From: Scatosoma sp045650185
GTDB taxonomy: Bacteria > Bacillota > Clostridia > Christensenellales > Borkfalkiaceae
DNA: 63,963 nt
Reading direction: 5' to 3'
Assembly (NCBI GenBank): GCA_045650185.1
Contig: JAZRQY010000023.1
Location: forward strand, 1 to 63,963
The notes beneath the pieces were generated by a model. The model ran no database searches. It was not told the DNA's origin and saw only the letters and a list, made by a program, of their open reading frames with translations. Positions 58,819 to 63,963 of the stretch are shown piece by piece. A program made the translations under genes and the position numbers. Position 1 is the stretch's first letter, and the number at the start of each line of letters is the position of its first letter.

Positions 58819-58857
58819 CAAAAAACGAGGCAGGTACGCATTCAACGCATACCTGCC
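58819..58857 (-). terminator. Terminator after spoVT
   Basis: Minus-strand GGCAGGTATGCGTT and AATGCGTACCTGCC form a long stem followed by TCGTTTTTT, about 25 bases past the spoVT stop. Confidence 0.88.
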
Positions 58858-58882
58858 CCCTTTATTTTGCTAAATTTTAGGC

Positions 58883-59428
58883 TCAATCGAACTGATTCGC
58901 CAAGATTTCCGCGGTCAATTTCGCAAGGTTCAAATCCCCTGCAGACATACGCATACCTTCGTCCCTAGACAGTAAAACGATAGACCCCAAGCAATCCCCA
59001 CCCGACACGATAGGGACGATAATTTGCGCCGTATATTCCTCCGAAGAGGCGCGCACGGGCGGCAAAATCCTCCCGCCTTCGACGGCGTTTGCCGTATAAC
59101 TGCGCCTGTCGCGCAAGATTTTATCCATCTCCTCGGAAAGGTGCTTGCCGTCCAGTTCACGCTTACCTTCGCCAAAGGCGAACAAGACCTCGTCGGTGTC
59201 GGTGATGACCGCCAGCTTTCCACTTAAGTCGTGTAAAGAACGAGCGGTTGCTCCGCTAAAACGCTCCAAGGTGGCGATGGGCGAATATTTTTTCAACATC
59301 AGCTCGTCACGGTCGGTAAAAATCTCCAAGGGGTCGCCCTCTTTGATGCGCAGAGTACGGCGAATTTCTTTGGGAATCACCACTCTGCCAAGTTCGTCAA
59401 TTCTTCTAACAATACCAGTAGCTTTCAT
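58883..59428 (-). CDS. spoVT: Stage V sporulation transcription factor SpoVT
   Basis: A 181-residue forespore regulator. The N-terminal AbrB-type swapped-hairpin DNA-binding domain has GIVRRIDELGRVVIPKEIRRTL; residues 55-181 form a GAF-like domain (LERFSGATARSLHDLSGK, then the QIIVPIVSGGDCLGSIVLL strand). The ATG at 59428 has GGAGGG upstream; longer in-frame starts lack support. It is the last minus-strand gene before the tRNA and supports a spore-forming host. Confidence 0.95.
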   Translation of the reverse strand: MKATGIVRRIDELGRVVIPKEIRRTLRIKEGDPLEIFTDRDELMLKKYSPIATLERFSGATARSLHDLSGKLAVITDTDEVLFAFGEGKRELDGKHLSEEMDKILRDRRSYTANAVEGGRILPPVRASSEEYTAQIIVPIVSGGDCLGSIVLLSRDEGMRMSAGDLNLAKLTAEILANQFD

Positions 59429-59544
59429 AAAACCCTCCACAGTCATTTTGTGGAAGGATAGGGAAATTATACATGGGAGAAATCGTCTACTGTAAGGGAA
59501 AACGAAAAAAAATGAAAAAAAGTAAAAATTGGGGATAAAATGAG

Positions 59545-59573
59545 TTGACAAAAGGCGCCACGTAGGCTATAAT
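59545..59573 (+). promoter_or_regulatory. Consensus sigma-A promoter for tRNA-Leu
   Basis: Perfect TTGACA (59545-59550) and TATAAT (59568-59573) with a 17-base spacer, 13 bases before the tRNA. Confidence 0.9.
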
Positions 59574-59586
59574 ATCATTTGTTAAT

Positions 59587-59671
59587 GCGGTCGTGGCGGA
59601 ACTGGCAGACGCGCAAGACTAAGGATCTTGTGGGTAACTCCATGCAGGTTCAATTCCTGTCGACCGCACCA
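59587..59671 (+). tRNA. tRNA-Leu, anticodon AAG, CCA encoded
   Basis: The acceptor GCGGTCG pairs with CGACCGC before an encoded ACCA. The D arm GCGGAACTGGCAGACGC, the anticodon stem CAAGA/TCTTG with loop CTAAGGA (anticodon 59621-59623), a variable arm GTGGGTAACTCCAT of the leucine type, and the T arm CAGGTTCAATTCCTG are all present. The AAG anticodon would need A34-to-inosine or read CUU. Confidence 0.96.
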
Positions 59672-59677
59672 CGATTG

Positions 59678-59723
59678 GACGGTAATTTTGATACAAGAAA
59701 AGTATCGAAATTACCGTCTTTTT
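59678..59723 (+). terminator. Terminator of the tRNA-Leu transcript
   Basis: The 17-base arm 59678-59694 (GACGGTAATTTTGATAC) pairs with 59702-59718 (one T-G), followed by five thymines. A second hairpin around AAACAGGGTTTTGA (59741-59754) with TCAAAACCCTGTTT (59768-59781) and a thymine run follows as a backup. Confidence 0.88.
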
Positions 59724-59812
59724 CATATAAAAACGGCAAAAAACAGGGTTTTGAACGGAAAATATCGTCAAAACCCTGTTTTTTGGTTGCGCCTACTTTT
59801 TTTACGCAACCT

Positions 59813-59902
59813 AATCGTTAAAAATATGGGTTATCGTTAAAATTATAGGTAATCGTTAAAAAGATACCCAAATCGTTAAAAGTATGGGAGTAATCGTTAA
59901 AA
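59813..59902 (+). repeat. Phased direct-repeat array ATCGTTAAAA x5
   Basis: ATCGTTAAAA starts at 59813, 59833, 59852, 59872 and 59893, so units are spaced 20, 19, 20 and 21 bp, about two helical turns. Spacers differ. It ends about 90 bases before the lipoprotein ATG. Such phasing is typical of iterons or of binding sites for a cooperative protein. Confidence 0.85.
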
Positions 59903-59989
59903 TTGTGTAGATAAATAAAATAGGTTGCAAAAAGGATAAATATATGTTAAAATATATTTAGGATTAAAACATTTCCTTTGAGGTATGTT

Positions 59990-62900
59990 ATGAAAAAGAA
60001 ATGGATAAAAATTTTAGCAACGCTTTTTGCGTGCGCTACACTTGCACTTGGTTTTAATGCGTGTGGCGATAAAGAAAATAGCTCGTCTGATAGTAGTTCG
60101 GGTGGCGACGTAAGCACCGAGCAAAGCTCAAGCGATAGTTCGAGTGATTCTTTTGACAATAATTCAGGGGATAATTCAAGTGAACAAACGCATACGCATA
60201 ACTATATGGCGGTAACAACTGCGCCTACTTGTACGGTGCAGGGTTTTACTACATATACTTGCGCTTGCGGTGACGATTATATCACTGATTATGTAAACGC
60301 TCTCGAACACGATTTTACAAATTACATATCGGATAATAATGCCACGTATGAAAAAGACGGAACAAAAACGGCAACTTGCAACCGCAATGGTTGCGAAGAA
60401 ACGGATACCGTAACCGATACGGGAACGAAATTGCAAAGCGGAATATCTTTCAAAACTCTTTCCGTTGACGGAACGGACGTTTACGGCAAGGTCAGCTATG
60501 CTACGGAAACGTTCTCGTTTATCAACGAAGTTACAGCCGTAGGTACGGCAAAATATGTTGTTTCGTTAGATATTTACGGCGTGCAACAAGTCGCAACGAA
60601 AACGATTCCCTTAACAGTAGGGGATAACAAAGTCTATATTACGGAAACGGTAGACGACGAGCCTGTTAATGTTTACACGGTAACTGTGCGCCGTCGCCCT
60701 ATGTACGATGTAACCTTTAACGCAAACGGTGGTTCGGCGGTAGAAAAACAAGTAATCGAAGAAGATTTTTGTGCGAGCCAACCCACCAGCACGAGAACGG
60801 GCTATACCTTTAAGGCTTGGAATTACGATTTTGCAACGCCTATCACAAAAAATACAGAAATAACGGCAAGCTGGACGGCGAACGAAAACACACCGTATAA
60901 GGTAGAATATTACCTGCAAAACCTTGAAGACGATAATTATACTTTAAAAGAAACGGTAAATAAAACGGGTACGACGGACACGACGGCAAACGCGGAAATT
61001 AAAGCGTTTACGCATTTTACGCATATCGAAACGGCAACGGATAGTGGCAATATTGCGCCTAACGGCTCTACCGTATTAAGGGTGTATTATACGCGAGATA
61101 TATACACCGTTACTTTCAACGGCAACGGCGGTACGCTTACGAGCGGTGAGCAAAGCCAAACGGTTAAATATGGTGGTAGCGTAACCGCGCCTTCTTTTGA
61201 AAAGGTCGGCTATACGTTTGACGGCTATGACAAAACGAATTATACAAATGTCAGCGAGGACTTTACTGTAACCGCGCAGTGGGTGTTCTACACTGTATCA
61301 ACGATGACGAATGATCAAAACGCAGGTGCGTTTACGGAGTATACGAATAAAAAAATAACCGTCGGGGAACTGGTAACGGTTACCACAACGACAAAAGACG
61401 GCTACACTTGTCTTGGTTGGTACGATGGTGACAATAAAGTGGCTGACGGACAAGATTACTCGTTTATAATGGAAACGAGAAATTACAATCTAACAGTAAA
61501 GTGGAAAATCAATCAATATACTCTTACCGTTGTTTATGGAAATGGACAAGCGGATAAAGCAATTATACAAGATTATAATACAGCAATTATAACAATAGAA
61601 AATCCCGAAAGAGAATATTACGAATTTATTGATTGGGATAAGGATATCCCTACGAAAATGCCAGCCGAAAATATGACGGTAACGGCGCAATGGAAAAGTA
61701 TATTCACTGTTTCAGGGAATGCTGTTATAGGCTTAACAGCTTACGGAAAATATAATTATACCGAATTGCGTATTCCGTCGGAGATTGACGGGGTTGAAAT
61801 TACTTCTATCGGCGAGAGAGCGTTCTATGAATGTAGTAATTTAACGAGCATTGAGATTCCTGGCGGCGTGACTTCTATCGATGATTATGCATTCTATGGT
61901 TGTGGAAGCTTGACTCAAATAAAAATCCCTGAAAATGTAACAGAGATTGGCGTTTTTGATGTGTTTACTAATTGCAGTAGTTTGACTAGTATTACGGTAA
62001 GTGAAGATAATGAATATTATAAATCTATAGATGGCAATTTATATACAAAAGATGGTACACAGCTTTTGCAATATGCGATAGGAAAGGAGGAAACGATATT
62101 CGTGATTCCCGATAATGTAACAGTGATTGGAAGGGGAGCATTCGCTTATTGTGATAGCTTGACAAGTATGGTAATCCCCGACAGCGTAGCGCATATTGGT
62201 AGGGGTGCATTTCGTGGTTGTCATAATTTGACTGAAATAACGCTACCGTTTGTGTTTGGGTCAAGCACAACAAAATACGAAGCAGTATTTGGATATATTT
62301 TTGGATATACATACAGCTTAAGTTCTGCCCCTATAAGTGGGGCAACATATCAATACTGTGAGCGTTTTGGAGGGCAGTATTATTACTATCATTATTACAT
62401 TCCTACGAATTTGAGAACGGTAACGATTACGAGTGGTGTAATTAGTGATTATGCGTTTTATAATTGCGAATTTCTAACGAGTGTGACAATAGGTAGCAAT
62501 GTAGAAACTATTAAATCTTGGGCGTTCTATAATTGCAATAGCTTGACAAACATTGAGATTTCCGATAGTGTAACGAGCATTGAAGATTATGCATTTAGGG
62601 AGTGTAGTAGTTTGAGAAATGTGGTTGTTCCTAATAACGTAAGGCATATTGGTGATGGTGTCTTCGATGGGTGCGCCAAGTTGACAAGCGTGAAACTTCC
62701 TCAGTATATAACTAGTTTTGGTTATTGGGCATTTTCAAATTGTAATTTAACGAGCGTGGAAATACCTGATTCTGTCACGATAATCGGTAAGTATGCGTTT
62801 GATAATTGTAGTAGCTTGACGAGTTTGGTGATGCCTAAGAGCGTAAAGGGTATCGGCTCTTATGCGTTCCGTGATTGCAAAAGCTTCAAAAGAATATATT

Positions 62901-63070
62901 ATAAAGGTACGGCAACTGATTGGAGAGAAACGCAAATGCAAATAAATGATGGTAATGACCGTTTCATAAATGCAATACGATATTATTACGTGGAAAACGA
63001 AGTTGACGTTCCGACGGATGGTGGTAATTATTGGCACTACGATGAATACGGCAATATTGCCGTTTGGTAA
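59990..63070 (+). CDS. BspA-type leucine-rich-repeat surface lipoprotein
   Basis: A 1026-residue exported protein. The signal MKKKWIKILATLFACATLALGFNAC has a lipobox with Cys25, then a Ser/Asp/Gly linker. Residues from about 55 to 130 hold a CxCG-type module (CTVQGFTTYTCACGDD). About residues 235-570 contain InlB-type Listeria-Bacteroides repeats (VTFNANGGSAVEKQV, VTFNGNGGTLTSGEQ) and a MucBP-like segment (VEYYLQNLEDDNYTLKE). From about 590 to 990 there are LRR_5 repeats (ECSNLTSIEIPGGVTSIDDYAF). It probably binds host or other surfaces. GAGGTATGTT precedes the ATG. It is AT-rich and on the opposite strand from the neighbouring genes. Confidence 0.92.
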   Translation: MKKKWIKILATLFACATLALGFNACGDKENSSSDSSSGGDVSTEQSSSDSSSDSFDNNSGDNSSEQTHTHNYMAVTTAPTCTVQGFTTYTCACGDDYITDYVNALEHDFTNYISDNNATYEKDGTKTATCNRNGCEETDTVTDTGTKLQSGISFKTLSVDGTDVYGKVSYATETFSFINEVTAVGTAKYVVSLDIYGVQQVATKTIPLTVGDNKVYITETVDDEPVNVYTVTVRRRPMYDVTFNANGGSAVEKQVIEEDFCASQPTSTRTGYTFKAWNYDFATPITKNTEITASWTANENTPYKVEYYLQNLEDDNYTLKETVNKTGTTDTTANAEIKAFTHFTHIETATDSGNIAPNGSTVLRVYYTRDIYTVTFNGNGGTLTSGEQSQTVKYGGSVTAPSFEKVGYTFDGYDKTNYTNVSEDFTVTAQWVFYTVSTMTNDQNAGAFTEYTNKKITVGELVTVTTTTKDGYTCLGWYDGDNKVADGQDYSFIMETRNYNLTVKWKINQYTLTVVYGNGQADKAIIQDYNTAIITIENPEREYYEFIDWDKDIPTKMPAENMTVTAQWKSIFTVSGNAVIGLTAYGKYNYTELRIPSEIDGVEITSIGERAFYECSNLTSIEIPGGVTSIDDYAFYGCGSLTQIKIPENVTEIGVFDVFTNCSSLTSITVSEDNEYYKSIDGNLYTKDGTQLLQYAIGKEETIFVIPDNVTVIGRGAFAYCDSLTSMVIPDSVAHIGRGAFRGCHNLTEITLPFVFGSSTTKYEAVFGYIFGYTYSLSSAPISGATYQYCERFGGQYYYYHYYIPTNLRTVTITSGVISDYAFYNCEFLTSVTIGSNVETIKSWAFYNCNSLTNIEISDSVTSIEDYAFRECSSLRNVVVPNNVRHIGDGVFDGCAKLTSVKLPQYITSFGYWAFSNCNLTSVEIPDSVTIIGKYAFDNCSSLTSLVMPKSVKGIGSYAFRDCKSFKRIYYKGTATDWRETQMQINDGNDRFINAIRYYYVENEVDVPTDGGNYWHYDEYGNIAVW

Positions 63071-63097
63071 AAAACAAAAGGAAAAGGAGAAATAAAA

Positions 63098-63555
63098 ATG
63101 TCGGCAGATATGAAAATTGTTTCTTTATACGGGGGTGGCGGAACAGGGAAAACGACCACCTTGAAGATTTTAGCAGGGTTATTGCAACGTATAGGGCAGT
63201 TTACGAATAAAGCGCCCAGAAGAAATAAAGAAGTATGTGGCATATTTTGATTCATAATGCCAAAGGTCAAGAAATAAAAGTTGGCTTGACAACAAAGGGC
63301 GATGACGACGATGCGTTAGATAAAGATTTTTTACTTTTGGGGAAATGCGACCTTTACATTTGCGCTTCACATACATATGGTAGTACGGTGACTTGGTTGC
63401 AAAATCGGACGAAAAACGGTTATTTATTGCGATTGAGCAAGGCAACCGTTCTGCAAGAGCAAGGACAAGTGCCGAACGTAGCAGTTATAACTGAACAGGC
63501 AATCAATACTTGGCAAGCGGAAAAGATTTTTGAAATTGTAATAAGCCTATTGTAA
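63098..63555 (+). pseudogene. Small P-loop NTPase split by a frameshift
   Basis: The first frame (63098-63250) begins MSADMKIVSLYGGGGTGKTTTLKIL, a Walker A motif, and stops after NKEVCGIF. The second (63235-63555, one base behind) continues IHNAKGQEIKVGLTTKGDDDDALDKDF and runs to the end. Adding one T to the TTTT at 63245-63248 joins them into one 152-residue protein reading GIFLIHNAKGQ. AAGGAG precedes the ATG. It follows the lipoprotein by 27 bases. Either the gene is broken or the tract has a sequencing error. The family is not recognised beyond a P-loop fold. Confidence 0.65.
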
Positions 63556-63564
63556 AAGAAAAAA

Positions 63565-63660
63565 TGAACCCATTTTTTTGGGCATTTGAACCCATTGTCA
63601 AAGAAAGTGAACCCATAAGGAAAAATTTTTGAACCCATTACACTTCAAAATGAACCCATT
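63565..63660 (+). repeat. Phased direct-repeat array TGAACCCAT x5
   Basis: TGAACCCAT starts at 63565, 63587, 63609, 63631 and 63652, with spacings of 22, 22, 22 and 21 bp. Spacers differ. It lies directly after the P-loop gene stop codon. It differs in word from the array at 59813 but has the same five-copy, two-turn arrangement. Confidence 0.88.
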
Positions 63661-63702
63661 TTGAAATTGTATCAAAATTGGTTATCTTACACAAACAAAC
63701 GA

Positions 63703-63725
63703 GCACCCCTTGTGGGTGTTTTTTT
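63703..63725 (+). terminator. Intrinsic terminator downstream of the P-loop gene
   Basis: CACCC (63704-63708) and GGGTG (63714-63718) form a short stem followed by seven thymines, closing the lipoprotein and P-loop unit. Confidence 0.8.
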
Positions 63726-63741
63726 GTTTGGTATAATACCG

Positions 63742-63963
63742 ACTATTCGACAGGAATTGAGTGACGAGTTGCCCGTTAAGCAAGGCGTTGATAACGCCTT
63801 GCAGGGACGAGATGAGTGAACGCCGATAGGTAGGCGTGAACGTGACCGAGCGCAAAGAACAGCTTTGCGTGAGAAGAGCCGTTTTGTGAGAACAAAACGC
63901 TTTGCCTTACGGAAGAAAGACTACGAAAACGCAAACGGCAAATTCGGCAATTAATAATTGCCG
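63742..63963. repeat. Hairpin-rich tract, GTGACCGA family copy 2, cut by window edge
   Basis: Successive hairpins: GCAAGGCGTT-gat-AACGCCTTGC (63780-63802), ACGCC-gataggta-GGCGT (63820-63837), then GTGACCGA (63842-63849), CGCAAAG-aacag-CTTTGCG (63851-63869), GTTTTGT-gaga-ACAAAAC (63881-63898), and CGGCAATT-aat-AATTGCCG at the edge. No gene is convincing here. The centre repeats the order of the element near 15060. Confidence 0.6.

Noticed and set aside
63235..63260. Programmed ribosomal frameshift in the P-loop gene
   Set aside because: The TTTT context does not form a standard slippery heptamer and no downstream stimulatory hairpin is evident; a one-base loss is simpler.

Overview
The window is chromosomal DNA of an anaerobic, low-to-moderate GC, endospore-forming Firmicute, most likely an uncultured gut Clostridia lineage. 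The evidence is gene order that follows the Bacillus/Clostridium housekeeping clusters, sporulation genes (yqfC, a short yqfD, a SipL-like DUF3794-LysM gene, spoVT), zinc-binding L28 and L33, and pyrophosphate-linked glycolysis genes (pyruvate phosphate dikinase and a PPi-type phosphofructokinase). I cannot name the species. Nearly everything up to 59.4 kb lies on the minus strand, so transcription mostly runs from high to low coordinates.

Layout. 1-1.5 kb: rpmG-secE-nusG-rplK (rplK is cut by the window edge). 1.6-6.4 kb: an aminotransferase, a divergent double-HTH regulator and ppdK. 6.6-15.9 kb: the yqfCD-phoH-pgpH-ybeY-era-yqzL-recO cluster, followed by a fused Mrr-type nuclease and a zinc-ribbon membrane protein. 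16-19.5 kb: a heterodimeric ABC exporter. 19.6-24.6 kb: ispE, a SipL-like gene, veg and PPi-phosphofructokinase. 24.8-29.3 kb: a CaCA antiporter behind a yybP-ykoY-type (Mn2+) riboswitch, a ZIP transporter, dxs and yidD. 29.4-32.6 kb: a four-gene SPFH/zinc-ribbon/TPR cassette. 33-38.5 kb: two divergent XRE regulators with paired operators, a MATE pump, DUF1846, minD with a minE-like gene, and hisIE with a degraded HisI half. 38.6-59.4 kb: recG, fakA-like, yloU, rpmB, MATE, rpe, ygjV, rlmN, rsmB, fmt, def, priA, rpoZ, gmk, yicC, ligA, pcrA and spoVT. This is the Bacillus yloC-to-recG neighbourhood without remA, coaBC, prpC/prkC and rsgA.

After tRNA-Leu (59.6 kb) the strand, base composition and content change. 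There is a phased array of five ATCGTTAAAA repeats, a BspA-type leucine-rich-repeat lipoprotein, a frameshifted P-loop NTPase, a phased array of five TGAACCCAT repeats, and a hairpin-rich tract running off the window. This looks like an acquired or variable region.

The most unusual content is a family of intergenic elements (47092-47305, 52191-52392, 58702-58816, with a one-unit remnant at 33693-33716). Each has a palindromic AT-rich core of about 31 bp flanked by arrays in which an 8-bp word alternates with short, different hairpins. The word is inverted on the two sides of the core. It is nearly uniform within a copy but differs between copies (GTGAATTG versus GTGAAGTT), and equivalent hairpins in two copies differ by paired changes. 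I do not recognise a named family for it. A second hairpin family sharing the word GTGACCGA occurs near 15.06 kb and 63.84 kb.

The stretch from 32715 to 32896 and most short gaps hold only terminators and promoters, or nothing that I can recognise.
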